A stretch of DNA of 42,794 nucleotides from Bacteroidales bacterium (GCA_900771365.1 CAAGNU010000059.1:1-42794); one strand, 5' to 3'; shown: positions 19,001 through 25,007, counted from the stretch's first letter. Notes: generated from the sequence alone by a model not told the origin. A program made the numbers and translations.

Positions 19001-19337
19001 CCTCGCCGTGGGCGACAGGCTCCGCATCATCCACCACCTTTCCTGCGACCGCAACATGGAGTACCTCCAGTTCAAGCGCTTCCGAGCCTCCTGCCTCGAG
19101 CCCGTCAGCACCGCCTCGGGCTGGACTTGGAGCCGCGGTTTCAGCTACTATGTCGCCATCTCCGACAGTCACGACGACCTCTACATCAACCGCCTTGACA
19201 AAGGCAAGTACGTCATTGAGGCCGACTACTACGTCACCAACCCCGGCACCTTCACCCTCGCCCCCTCCGTCATGCAGTGTCTCTACGCCCCCGAGTTCCG
19301 CGCCACCACGCAAGGCGGCAGGGTAGAGGTCAAGTGA
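13017..19337 (+). CDS. Alpha-2-macroglobulin-like protein carrying seven in-frame repeat elements
   Basis: This 2106-residue exported protein starts at the ATG that gives a signal peptide (MKKFVITLFAVVAFMSLFAQ). An extension to 12930 would translate repeat DNA and is rejected. Visible parts are a carboxypeptidase-regulatory-like beta domain near residues 465-510, an MG2 domain around 550 (DRPIYRPGDTVHITIIS), the A2M domain from about 1225 (FFEPQLHTDAEGRITYSFTAP, then WTDDLATGS) and a helical TED-like region from about 1430 (SQLSDGSWPWMPEGCDGS). The thioester motif GCGEQ is absent, its place taken by a RENPSTIYLANS region. The protein is thus unlikely to trap proteases covalently. Seven repeat-element segments (about residues 56-74, 195-228, 287-315, 1037-1083, 1578-1627, 1806-1864 and 1922-1949) add about 260 residues without breaking the frame. 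Expect an envelope location. The exact role is unknown. Confidence 0.9.
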   Translation: MKKFVITLFAVVAFMSLFAQEADTQARSFSERFERLMDKRHYSDAYALADSLYVETDWKIRRLEDEKGKDPFQSKLLILSAWCMERAAVHYQEDAYDSAMARYGAILPFLAPADRALCYLFMGKADSALADSVMLRMVPTEGYECFMRKGSERGDSLVNLTPTLYELVVKEYRDDYRYDIESRIAVQRGLVNYWRGLVIDNGGLKIDNYGGGRSTAANSQFLILNSQFILIHAEIVLAGLIEHDPKFSEKDVAGLYGGILSRYRDVRCDELAWVYYKLAEACRATSEDWEIRRLEDAKGKAPAQSPNLRISESPIDMALAYCDTAMRLCPGSEGAVSCARLRDDILRQEMGLRVRQCYAGEGEALATLTARNVSRAYFRVVPRVAKGKEGDRESYLRQRCIASWSQDLGDSADHREHGYFVYLPALPYGDYTLLASWSDDFKEAGFEAIDFVKQEAVFRIMPSGKERVQGCLLDYETGAPIAGQEVSLWKSSKEDKLLATAITDKEGYFAVPISEADYRGYSLMTTLHGRKILESGRWYYYRGLDFTDRKAFTDRPIYRPGDTVHITIISSKVKGNREGHVMVGDTLKVFVRNPNYMTVDSAMLVTDAHGQAVYDYVIAPDALPGNWLFACSGMLQEPFRVEAYKQPKFAVALNVRNTLDKAGNPVSPMLGDTIVVAGTAASYSGVSLAGAEVRYSVERMLSRYSRARIVQKTIVTDTLLTDAEGCFRIAFVAVPDSMVDLSANPTFAYTVKVEVTDVNGETHSQSVVCAAGYETAYVNIEDEDECAELSKLSYQYRDYNGNPLRGKLHLTVERLEVPKTAYLQSGMAWEGVKHTMSEAEFHEHYPLLVYNGADRAINSWPVAKKVYQADVEAAMLTSNSVALPKLTEGCYRFILTDGRNSDTAYIDYMPMGTAHVHTSNLLWSDISARRAEVGETVTLRVGSRYHDVDVVYMLATSNEVIDRRIIRLNDNVTAISIPVTEALLGGFTVSVAAVKCGIDEVQSYRIDVPFTHKKLDIQLTTFRDKLAPGEKETWEISVKGHELGVKDGVPSQNCSRKELGSTPGSKRNDLSMRDSLSARLTLSMYDASLDSYYGGLSYNWSPWRSTIFRPIDGISFNHYWYPKDFFKRKTIDYPKPRNLFYESSLFMPGLMVVENDAMIMNKVGMMRKSAVPASRSAVVAAVGGVGYDNGEIIVEEAEEEMVFYAAETVASADAKQESVPTDLHLRTNLSTLAFFEPQLHTDAEGRITYSFTAPDLLTKWNIRGFAWTDDLATGSLAKSLVTQKQLMIQPNMPRFLREGDEAQLLAKVANQTDSTLQVTVACELAIPGQPLQTSTQQLTLKPHAIESVAFPVTATTGGIMATYKMVAYGDHHSDGEQGPLPLLTNRQAVTTSVSMFMNGVNSEMSGSHNSQIKQYAIPLPLSSTAQPVGFTVEYTANPFWLAVQTLPFLSERENPSTIYLANSIYVNTLGKAVADSYPELKQAAAEATDTSSVLFANADVKNTLLSETPWLRAGQSEAERLRRIANFYDTVTLQHQLEEACSKLAQSQLSDGSWPWMPEGCDGSLYTTQYILRTLAPLVKSYELRVKNGTPSHDHSLVVPGSSPCPNRNAPSIRDSLLTLNSALLTLPKALSYVDQKQYEYYQRIEKQNKRGGYSFEPDCLDYLYTRSFFDDKLSKRHQEAYDFFYNNAKQHLDSYESLYSQALLALVFQRHGDTNLARTLVERIKQKALYSDEMGMYWRDNRSGWFYYQRPVETQALLIETFREVLPSDTHSVGLMQQWLLKQKQTTSWNTDIATLRAIQALMPSVKSYELRVKSGTPSRDNSLIPPGGTPVRSEAGSSSCSNRKDQTIRDSLLTLNSALLTLYIEPDTLRFPIGKDLPICYDSLVAPQNGAGYIRHTYRGDSLQALLGVPEIRVTLVSKQVGRLEDEKMRRGRHPFQSPNLPISQSSIGWGALYYQYTEQMDKIEASATGITITQELFIVAPDGTLRPTDGKDLAVGDRLRIIHHLSCDRNMEYLQFKRFRASCLEPVSTASGWTWSRGFSYYVAISDSHDDLYINRLDKGKYVIEADYYVTNPGTFTLAPSVMQCLYAPEFRATTQGGRVEVK
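13184..13238. repeat. In-gene element 1 (AGATTGGAAG inverted ends)
   Basis: A perfect 10-bp inverted pair, AGATTGGAAG (13184-13193) and CTTCCAATCT (13229-13238), encloses 8-mer AGATTAGA units and a GAGAAGGGGAAGGA core. It is read as DWKIRRLEDEKGKDPFQS inside the macroglobulin-like protein. Related copies lie at 13877-13960 and 18783-18863 and are read in the same frame. Confidence 0.85.
13602..13701. repeat. In-gene element 2 (GAATTGA arms, family A core)
   Basis: The left arm of ATTGATAATGGAGGATTGAA type precedes a GGTGGTGGCCG core, then GGCAGCC and a right arm of TTCTCAA units. It is read as a stretch including NYGGGRSTAANSQF. The copy in the 5'-nucleotidase gene (29974-30028) is read in the same frame as NYGGSRCAAANSQF. 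Confidence 0.85.
13861..13960. repeat. In-gene element 3 with palindrome half
   Basis: GTCGCGCCACGTCTG at 13861-13875 matches the right half of the palindrome at 676-695. It is followed by an AGATTGGGAG arm, 8-mer AGATTAGA units, a GGGGAAGGCACCC core and three CGAATCTC units to 13960. It is read as DWEIRRLEDAKGKAPAQS and onward, which aligns with element 1 in the same frame. Confidence 0.8.
16126..16264. repeat. In-gene element 4 (diverged GTTAAGA family)
   Basis: The left arm has CAGTTAAGGGTCATGAGTTA, then a core with GGGGTTCCGTCTC and GAGAGATTCGCTCTCTG, then a decayed right arm (CTTGACTCTCTC). The protein reads VKGHELGVKDGVPSQ and later MRDSLSARLTL. It is clearly related to elements 5 and 6 but is more diverged, so it is probably an older insertion. 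Confidence 0.8.
17749..17896. repeat. In-gene element 5 (AGTTAAG/CTTAACT arms)
   Basis: Left arm 17750-17777 has AGTTAAG-type 7-mers. Right arm 17865-17896 has CTTAACT 7-mers. The core contains GGAACTCCGTCTC and CAATCAGGGATTCG. It is read in frame as VKSYELRVKNGTPSHDHSL, ending in IRDSLLTLNSALLTL (49 residues in all). Confidence 0.88.
18433..18608. repeat. In-gene element 6 (AGTTAAG/CTTAACT arms)
   Basis: This is nearly identical to element 5 in both arms and in the core ends, but has 27 bp more in the middle, including a GGCGGCACGCCGG inverted stretch. The frame is kept, and the element encodes 58 residues against 49 in element 5. The shared frame and orientation are visible directly. Confidence 0.88.
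18783..18863. repeat. In-gene element 7 (GGTTGGAAG/CCAATCTC arms)
   Basis: AGATTAGAAGATGAGAAGAT units, a GGGGGAGGCACCCC core with self-complementary ends, then four CCAATCTC-type 8-mers. It is read as VGRLEDEKMRRGRHPFQSPN, in the same frame as elements 1 and 3. Confidence 0.85.
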
Positions 19338-19341
19338 AAAA

Positions 19342-19390
19342 ACAGATTTTCAGATTTTCAGATATCTAAAAATCTGAAAATCTGAAAATC
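19342..19390. repeat. 8-mer hairpin after the macroglobulin-like gene
   Basis: CAGATTTT units on the left and AATCTGAA units on the right form an almost perfect hairpin starting 5 bp after the stop codon. It may serve as a terminator-like structure, although no pure T-run follows. Confidence 0.8.
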
Positions 19391-19398
19391 TTCAAATC

Positions 19399-19451
19399 GT
19401 GAATTGAGGCTGACGCCCCCATATTTGTCAATTCACTATTCACTATTCATA
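19399..19451. repeat. Composite element with family B core
   Basis: GTGAATTGA, then the core GGCTGACGCCCCC and ATATTTGTCA, then a right arm of ATTCACT 7-mers. The core matches those at 35295-35320 and 41788-41807. Confidence 0.8.
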
Positions 19452-19514
19452 AAATAACTCGAATGTGTCACAATATATTTTTTTTTTTCGTTACCGTAGA
19501 AAAAATGAATTACA

Positions 19515-20453
19515 ATGAATAGAACTTTCTGCTATTTTGCTCTTGTCTTGAGCTTTGTTGTGTCTGCTATCTCGGTAACGTTTGCATTGCTGCCTTCTTC
19601 GGGACCGGATGCCGCCAAAGTGCGACTTTTTGCCTGCTCTGTGGCTATCGCTGCGGTGTGGAGCGGCTATCGTGCCTGGCACCATCTGCGTCATCCCCAA
19701 GAGCCCAAAGGCTGGGAAGGAACCAAGGCGAAGATTGAGCAGATGTCTTCCTCCAGCGAAGTGGTCGGAAACTTCTTCACTCCCCGCGAGACACGTTTCC
19801 GCACCCTCTGGAGCATCGTCATCATCATCTTCCTGGCACTCTTTTGTCCGCCCGTCTATGCCTGGATTATGGCCCTCTTGCTCCTCTGCTTGAAAGGCTG
19901 TACCCTATGCAGCGAGATACGCTATTTCAAAGCCTACCACCGCCTCCAAGAGTTGGAGAACGCCCCCGTGCCTTGGGACTATCATCATGAGGATGCCTCC
20001 ATGACCGTCGAGGGCAAGGACATCGTCATCATCGACCCCTGCTATCTCCATTTCGGCACTGAGGATCTGGACTATGGCACCATCTTCGTCAACAACCGCA
20101 TCCCTCCCGAGTTCGGCCTCTCCGAGGCTCTCAGCTTCAGCATCTCCGACTATCAGGTGCCCGACATCGTGGATGATGCCTCTCGGCGTCTCGGCTGCTG
20201 GGCTTCCGACAGCAACACCCTCGGCTGCTTCATCGTCGAAGAACTTGTAAGGCTCTGTCCCGACAATAAGGACGAAATCTCTTGCGGCGTGGTCATCCCC
20301 AACTTCACGGGCACAGTCACCTTCCATTTCGAAGAAAAGAAGGCTCCGTGGACCTTCTATGGCGACATCTGCGATGAAGATACCGTAGTCCTCACCATTG
20401 AGGGCCGCGGCTCTGTTAATTTCCACTCCGAAGAGCTGCCCCAAGAGCCTTAA
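19515..20453 (+). CDS. Membrane protein with soluble C-terminal domain, function unknown
   Basis: This 312-residue protein has two hydrophobic hairpins. The first is at residues about 5-50 (FALVLSFVVSAISVTFALL and LFACSVAIAAVWSGY). The second is at about 95-132 (LWSIVIIIFLALFCPPVYAW). The soluble part begins near residue 160 with GKDIVIIDPCYLHF and contains several Cys and acidic residues (LGCWASDSNTLGCFIVEEL). I recall similar IDPCY openings in small uncharacterised domains but cannot name the family. An ATG at 19505 gives only five codons before a stop, so 19515 is the start. No function is proposed. Confidence 0.75.
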   Translation: MNRTFCYFALVLSFVVSAISVTFALLPSSGPDAAKVRLFACSVAIAAVWSGYRAWHHLRHPQEPKGWEGTKAKIEQMSSSSEVVGNFFTPRETRFRTLWSIVIIIFLALFCPPVYAWIMALLLLCLKGCTLCSEIRYFKAYHRLQELENAPVPWDYHHEDASMTVEGKDIVIIDPCYLHFGTEDLDYGTIFVNNRIPPEFGLSEALSFSISDYQVPDIVDDASRRLGCWASDSNTLGCFIVEELVRLCPDNKDEISCGVVIPNFTGTVTFHFEEKKAPWTFYGDICDEDTVVLTIEGRGSVNFHSEELPQEP

Positions 20454-20708
20454 ACAAGCTCCGCCTTACCTTCGCTCTACCTTCGCCGTAGCTTCGCTCG
20501 TGAAACGTATATGGGGCGATGTTTCACGGGAGCCACGAGGGCGCTATGGCGAGCCCTTGCCACGCCTTCTGCACGAGTCCTTTGGACGAAGAGGGCGCTG
20601 ATTCCGTTTTTGTCTTTTTTATGGATGCAAAATGTTGTATTACACGTTATTCACTTTAAATTTATGATATATGGGAAAGATTTATTTTTCTATGTGAAAA
20701 ATATTTTG
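20454..20708. other. Gap after the membrane protein gene
   Basis: No gene is supported. GTGAAAC/GTTTCAC (about 20499-20527) form a hairpin with outer CTC/GAG pairs. The stretch TTCGCCGTAGCTTCGCTC (about 20481-20498) is nearly repeated at 12520-12537. The AT-rich part from 20600 leads into the kdd promoter. Confidence 0.5.
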
Positions 20709-20716
20709 TATCTTTG
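20709..20716 (+). promoter_or_regulatory. -7 box of the kdd promoter
   Basis: TATCTTTG matches TAnnTTTG in a very AT-rich region, 67 bp before the kdd start. The predicted leader is about 60 nt and AT-rich. An earlier in-frame start at 20720 would lie at the transcription start and is therefore unlikely. Confidence 0.7.
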
Positions 20717-20782
20717 TAATTGCTATTTTGTGCGGAATATAATTATATAATATTAATAATCAATTTAATAAACTCTACAATT

Positions 20783-21856
20783 ATGCAACCAAAAGGTAAT
20801 AAGTACGGCACTCACCGTGTAATCGAGCCCAAGGGCGTTCTTCCTCAGCCCGCTAACAAGTTGGACAACAATATGGACACCCTCTATGACAACGAAATCC
20901 TCATCGATGTCCAGACTCTGAATATCGACTCCGCTTCTTTCACCGACATCCACAACTATGCTAAGCAGCAGGCTGGTGAAGGCGCTTCCAAAGAGAAAAT
21001 CGAGGAAGAAATCAAGAAGGAGATGCTTCTCAATGTCGAGCTCCAGGGCAAACATCGTAACCGTCGTACCGGTTCCGGCGGTATGCTCCTCGGTAAAGTC
21101 GAGAAGATTGGCGACGCTCTGAAAGGCAAGATCGACCTCAAAGAGGGCGACCGTATCGCTACCCTCGTCAGCCTCTCTCTGACCCCCCTCCGCATCGACG
21201 AGATCCTCGCCATCCGTCCCGAAATCGACCAGGTCGATATCAAGGGTAAGGCTATCCTCTTCGAAAGCGGCATCTACGCTAAGATTCCTACCGACATGCC
21301 CGAGAAGCTCGCCCTCTCCGCTCTCGACGTTGCTGGTGCTCCCGCACAGACCGCTAAACTCTGCCAGTATGGCCAGACCGTCGTCATCCTCGGCGCTGGT
21401 GGCAAGAGCGGTATGCTCTGCTGCTACGAGGCTAAGAAGCGCGTTGGCGTGACTGGTAAGGTCATCGGTATCGCTAACAGCCCCAAATCCACCCAGCGTA
21501 TCAAGGACCTCGGCTTCTGCGACATCGTTGAAAGCGCTGCCGGCATGACTCCCGTCCAGGTCTATGAGCTCATCGAGAAGCTCACCAATGGTAAGATGGC
21601 TGATGTCACCATCAACTGCGTCAATGTCCCCGACCAGGAGATGACCGCTGTGCTCTGCACCAAGGACGACGGCGTGGTCTATTTCTTCTCCATGGCTACC
21701 AGCTTCACCAAGGCTTCCCTCGGTGCTGAAGGCATCGGCGCTGATGTCAACATGATCATGGGTAACGGCTACACCAAGGGTCACGCCGAGTTCACTCTTC
21801 AGGAACTCCGTGAGAGCCCCGAACTCCGCAAGATCTTCGAAGAGCTTTATGCTTAA
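20783..21856 (+). CDS. kdd: L-erythro-3,5-diaminohexanoate dehydrogenase
   Basis: The enzyme (EC 1.4.1.11) oxidatively deaminates 3,5-diaminohexanoate to 5-amino-3-oxohexanoate with NAD(P)+ during lysine fermentation. The 357-residue protein has a family-typical N-terminus (GNKYGTHRVIEPKGVLPQPA), a GroES-like part with GSGGMLLGKVEKIG, and a Rossmann motif VVILGAGGKSGMLC at about 200-213. The ATG at 20783 gives the conserved N-terminus. It is followed by a four-helix-bundle gene and then kamA, so two pathway enzymes are linked. The other genes (kce, kal, kamD/E) are not in the window. Confidence 0.95.
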   Translation: MQPKGNKYGTHRVIEPKGVLPQPANKLDNNMDTLYDNEILIDVQTLNIDSASFTDIHNYAKQQAGEGASKEKIEEEIKKEMLLNVELQGKHRNRRTGSGGMLLGKVEKIGDALKGKIDLKEGDRIATLVSLSLTPLRIDEILAIRPEIDQVDIKGKAILFESGIYAKIPTDMPEKLALSALDVAGAPAQTAKLCQYGQTVVILGAGGKSGMLCCYEAKKRVGVTGKVIGIANSPKSTQRIKDLGFCDIVESAAGMTPVQVYELIEKLTNGKMADVTINCVNVPDQEMTAVLCTKDDGVVYFFSMATSFTKASLGAEGIGADVNMIMGNGYTKGHAEFTLQELRESPELRKIFEELYA

Positions 21857-21862
21857 TTAATA

Positions 21863-21947
21863 GATTTGAAGATTTGGAGATTTGAAGATTTGAAGGTTCG
21901 GGTACACACCATGCAAGCAAATCTTCAAATCTTCAAACCTCCAATCC
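21863..21947. repeat. 8-mer composite hairpin (ATTTGAAG/CTTCAAAT arms)
   Basis: The left arm has four ATTTGAAG/ATTTGGAG units (21863-21895), the spacer is GGTTCGGGTACACACCATGC, and the right arm has AAATCTTC and AAACCTCC units (21919-21947). It starts 7 bp after the kdd stop and ends 21 bp before the four-helix-bundle gene. Confidence 0.88.
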
Positions 21948-21967
21948 TTAATAAATGGATTTGAAGA

Positions 21968-22321
21968 ATGGCGTTGTTTGAAGATTTAAAAGTATGGCAA
22001 TTGTCACAAGAACTGACTGTTGAGATATATAGACTTTTACATCAAAACAATGACTATGGCTTTAAAGATCAAATACAAAGGGCTTCCGTTTCTATAATGA
22101 ATAATATAGCAGAGGGAAGCGAGTCTGGTTCGAATGCTTTGTACTTGAAGTTTTTAAAGATCGCAAAAGGAAGTTGTGCAGAAGTGCGCTCAATGCTTTA
22201 TCTGAGTGAAAAGTTAGGTTATTGTTCGAGCGAGGAGGCTATGAGTCTTATAGAAAAGACCCTGTTTATATCGCGTTCGCTCAATAGACTAATACTTTTC
22301 TACCAGCAAAAGAGTGAGTAA
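21968..22321 (+). CDS. Four-helix-bundle protein (23S rRNA-intervening-sequence/S23 family)
   Basis: This 117-residue all-helical protein has the family signature: FEDLKVWQLSQELTVEIYRL, DQIQRASVSIMNNIAEGSES and YLKFLKIAKGSCAEVRSML. Family members are found in intervening sequences of 23S rRNA and as stand-alone genes, and some relatives (Avd) act with diversity-generating retroelements. The function here is unknown. Codon use is far more AT-rich than in kdd and kamA, and the gene lies between two blocks of ATTTGAAG-type arms. Recent insertion into the kdd-kamA unit is the likely history. Confidence 0.88.
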   Translation: MALFEDLKVWQLSQELTVEIYRLLHQNNDYGFKDQIQRASVSIMNNIAEGSESGSNALYLKFLKIAKGSCAEVRSMLYLSEKLGYCSSEEAMSLIEKTLFISRSLNRLILFYQQKSE

Positions 22322-22373
22322 TGCGAAATTAGAGATATATTATTGAATAAGGATTTTGCTTCATTGACTCACC

Positions 22374-22428
22374 AAATTTTCAAACCTACTCAACCCTTCA
22401 AATCTTCAAATCTTCAAAACTTCAAACC
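22374..22428. repeat. 8-mer right arm (TTCAAATC units) before kamA
   Basis: Tandem TTCAAATC/TTCAAACC units end 10 bp before the kamA start. No facing left arm is next to it. Its partner may be the ATTTGAAG arm at 21863-21895, in which case the four-helix-bundle gene would lie inside a split element. Confidence 0.75.
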
Positions 22429-22437
22429 TTTAGAATC

Positions 22438-23691
22438 ATGAAAGTAAATCGTAGAAAAGAACTCTTCCCCAACGTTACCGACGAACAGTGGAATGATTGG
22501 ACTTGGCAGGTCAAAAACCGTATCGAGACCTACGAGCAGCTCAGCCAGTACTTCACTTTCTCCGATGAGGAAGCTGACGGCATTAAAAAAGCTCTGGCCA
22601 AATTCCGTATGGCCATCACCCCTTATTACCTGAGCCTTATCGACCCCAACGATCCTTACGATCCTATCCGCCGTCAGGCCATCCCCTCCGGTCCTGAGTG
22701 CAATATCGCTCCCGCCGACCTCAACGACCCCCTGCACGAGGATGAAGACTCTCCTGCTCCCGGTCTTACCCACCGCTATCCGGATCGCGTGCTCTTCCTC
22801 ATCACCGATATGTGCTCCATGTACTGCCGCCACTGCACCCGTCGTCGTTTCGCCGGCCAGAAGGACGATGAGTCTCCCGCCGACCGTATCGAGAAGTGTC
22901 TCGAATATATTGAGAAGACTGAGTGCGTCCGCGACGTCCTTCTCTCTGGTGGTGACGCCCTCATGGTCTCCGACGAGAAGCTCGACTATATCCTCGGCCG
23001 TCTGCGCAAGATTAAGCACGTCGAGATTGTCCGTCTCGGCAGCCGTACCCCTGTTGTCTGCCCCCAGCGTATCACCGACCATCTCTGCGATACCTTGAAG
23101 AAATATCATCCTCTGTGGTTCAACACCCACTTCAACCACCCCAACGAGATGACCCCCGAGGCAGAGGCTGCCCTCGCCAAGCTGGCCAACGCCGGTATTC
23201 CTCTGGGCAATCAGACCGTGCTGCTCCGCGGCGTGAACGACTGCGTCCATGTGATGAAGAAGCTCATGCACGAACTGGTTCGCAACCGCGTCCGTCCTTA
23301 CTATATCTATCAGTGCGACCTCTCTATGGGTCTTGAGCATTTCCGTACCCCCGTCAGCAAGGGTATCGAAATCATCGAGGCTCTCCGCGGCCATACCTCC
23401 GGCTATGCTGTTCCCACCTTCGTGGTTGACGCTCCCGGTGGTGGCGGAAAGACCCCCGTTATGCCCAACTACGTCATCTCTCAGAGCCCCAACAAGGTCA
23501 TCCTCCGCAACTTCGAGGGTGTCATCACCACTTACACCGAGCCCCGCGAGTATCACGAGGACTGCCATTGCGAGTGGTGCGAGGCTCATCGCCGTATTGA
23601 CGAAGGCGTCGCCTCTCTGCTTGAGACCGACCGCATGGCTCTCGAACCCAGCCACCTCCTCCGTCACGAACGCAACAAGAAGAACAAGTAG
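22438..23691 (+). CDS. kamA: Lysine 2,3-aminomutase
   Basis: This radical SAM, PLP-dependent enzyme (EC 5.4.3.2) converts L-lysine to L-beta-lysine, the first step of lysine fermentation. The 417-residue protein has the [4Fe-4S] motif CSMYCRHC with Cys 126, 130 and 133, then LLSGGDAL, GSRTPVVCPQRIT, the PLP-binding Lys at about 338 in DAPGGGGKTPV, and C-terminal CHCEWC with an upstream Cys, as in clostridial enzymes. The length is normal. With kdd it supports a partial lysine pathway. kamB/C or kamD/E, which carry on from beta-lysine, are absent nearby. Confidence 0.97.
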   Translation: MKVNRRKELFPNVTDEQWNDWTWQVKNRIETYEQLSQYFTFSDEEADGIKKALAKFRMAITPYYLSLIDPNDPYDPIRRQAIPSGPECNIAPADLNDPLHEDEDSPAPGLTHRYPDRVLFLITDMCSMYCRHCTRRRFAGQKDDESPADRIEKCLEYIEKTECVRDVLLSGGDALMVSDEKLDYILGRLRKIKHVEIVRLGSRTPVVCPQRITDHLCDTLKKYHPLWFNTHFNHPNEMTPEAEAALAKLANAGIPLGNQTVLLRGVNDCVHVMKKLMHELVRNRVRPYYIYQCDLSMGLEHFRTPVSKGIEIIEALRGHTSGYAVPTFVVDAPGGGGKTPVMPNYVISQSPNKVILRNFEGVITTYTEPREYHEDCHCEWCEAHRRIDEGVASLLETDRMALEPSHLLRHERNKKNK

Positions 23692-23695
23692 CTCT

Positions 23696-23811
23696 TGAAT
23701 TGAGAATTTATAATTGAGAATTGAGAATTATGGCGGCAGCCGTCGCGTGAAGAAAGTCTCAGAGAGACTTTCGGCAACGAAGCGGGGAAGCCCATTCTCA
23801 ATTCTCAATTT
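23696..23811. repeat. Composite element (GAATTGA arms, family A core, inner hairpin)
   Basis: Left arm GAATTGAGAATT to 23730, core ATGGCGGCAGCCGTCGCGTG, an inner hairpin GAAAGTCTC-AGA-GAGACTTTC (23752-23772), then AACGAAGCGGGGAA, resembling the window-start repeat, and right arm TTCTCAATTCTCAATT. It starts 4 bp after the kamA stop codon. Confidence 0.88.
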
Positions 23812-23892
23812 AAATGTCATAGCGATACATTGCAGATAACTGTCACGGCGGCACGCCGCCATAATCCTACATAAAACGCACATCATCACATC

Positions 23893-24933
23893 ATGAGAAA
23901 GGTTTTCGTATTCATACTGTTCTTCGTATCCCTCACCGCCTTGAAGGCTCAGGTGGCGGGCATCTCTACGCTCTCCGTCCTCGATATGCCGGCCTCGGGG
24001 CGTGCGGCAGGCGTGGGCTTCGACTACCTCTCTCTCTACGACGATGATGTGACGCTCACCCTCAACAACCCATCTCTGATTAGCGAGGAGTGCGACAACC
24101 AGATTGCTGTCGGCCTTGTCAACCTCTTCGCGGGCGCCAATTTCGGCACTGTGGCGTACAGCCATAATTTCAAACATTTAGGTGCTTTTACCTTCGGCCT
24201 CCTCTTCGACAGCTTCGGGCGCTTTGAGGGCTACGATGCCGAGGATGTCCCCACGGGCTCCTTCTCGGCTTCCGACTATGTCTTCAGCATCGGCTGGGGC
24301 CGTGCCGTAGATGAGAATGTCTCTATCGGCGCCAACTTCAAGCCCGTGCTTTCGCAGTATGAGACCTACACAGCCTTCGCCTTCGGTATCGACCTTGCCG
24401 CCACCTATATGAGCACCAGCCGTGCCTTTGCCGCCACTGTGATGGGGCGCAACATCGGTGCGCAGATCTGCACCTTCGACGGCACCACCGAACGCCTTCC
24501 TTTCGAAATCTCGATAGCGGGCTCCTACAAGCTCCAGGACGCGCCTTTCCGCCTCATGTTCTCCCTCAACGAGCTGCAGCAGTGGCAGCTGGCCTATGAG
24601 GACCCGCTCAACCCATCGATATATGTTGACCCCTTCACCGGCGAGGTGACGCAGCCTTCCACTGTGGCTCGCTTTGCCGACAACCTCTTCCGCCACGTCG
24701 GCGTGGGCGTGGAGCTGCAGGTGAAGAAGGTCTTCTTTGCCCGATTGGGCTATAGCTATAGGCAGATGCGCGAGATGAAGGCGGCGGATGTCTTCAACCT
24801 TTCGGGCTTCTCCTTCGGCTTCGGCCTTGAGGTGAAGGGCTTCAGGTTCTGCTATTCCCGCAACAACTACCACCTCACGCAGGCTCCCAACTTTATCTCC
24901 ATCACTACCGACCTGGATCGTTTCTTTAAATAA
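23893..24933 (+). CDS. porQ: Type IX secretion system protein PorQ
   Basis: This 346-residue outer-membrane beta-barrel protein has a signal peptide (MRKVFVFILFFVSLTALKAQ). The N-terminal part LDMPASGRAAGVGFDYLSL and LNNPSLISEE is typical of the PorV/PorQ/FadL-like T9SS group, and the C-terminus ends in RFFK. In P. gingivalis PorQ takes part in T9SS cargo handling. The two cargo types in this window (3006-5861 and 11069-12313) fit with a working T9SS. The assignment is by overall resemblance and length, so a sister PorV/PorQ-like protein remains possible. Confidence 0.82.
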   Translation: MRKVFVFILFFVSLTALKAQVAGISTLSVLDMPASGRAAGVGFDYLSLYDDDVTLTLNNPSLISEECDNQIAVGLVNLFAGANFGTVAYSHNFKHLGAFTFGLLFDSFGRFEGYDAEDVPTGSFSASDYVFSIGWGRAVDENVSIGANFKPVLSQYETYTAFAFGIDLAATYMSTSRAFAATVMGRNIGAQICTFDGTTERLPFEISIAGSYKLQDAPFRLMFSLNELQQWQLAYEDPLNPSIYVDPFTGEVTQPSTVARFADNLFRHVGVGVELQVKKVFFARLGYSYRQMREMKAADVFNLSGFSFGFGLEVKGFRFCYSRNNYHLTQAPNFISITTDLDRFFK

Positions 24934-24943
24934 TTAATAATTA

Positions 24944-24998
24944 GTAGAGACGTAACGCGCTACGTCTCTACAGGCGGCAGCCATTATTCAATATTCTG
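24944..24998. repeat. 28-bp GTAGAGACG palindrome plus 7-mer arm
   Basis: GTAGAGACGTA (24944-24954) and TACGTCTCTAC (24961-24971) flank ACGCGC. Thirteen of 14 pairs match. It is followed by the core GGCGGCAGCC and ATTATTCAATATTC. The order is the same as at 673-726, which links the palindrome and the arm as one composite. Confidence 0.88.
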
Positions 24999-25007
24999 AT
25001 TTGTATC

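Noticed and set aside
21863..22428. A lysine riboswitch or other regulatory RNA within the kdd-kamA unit
   Set aside because: The gaps consist of 8-mer repeat arms, and no lysine-riboswitch features are seen.
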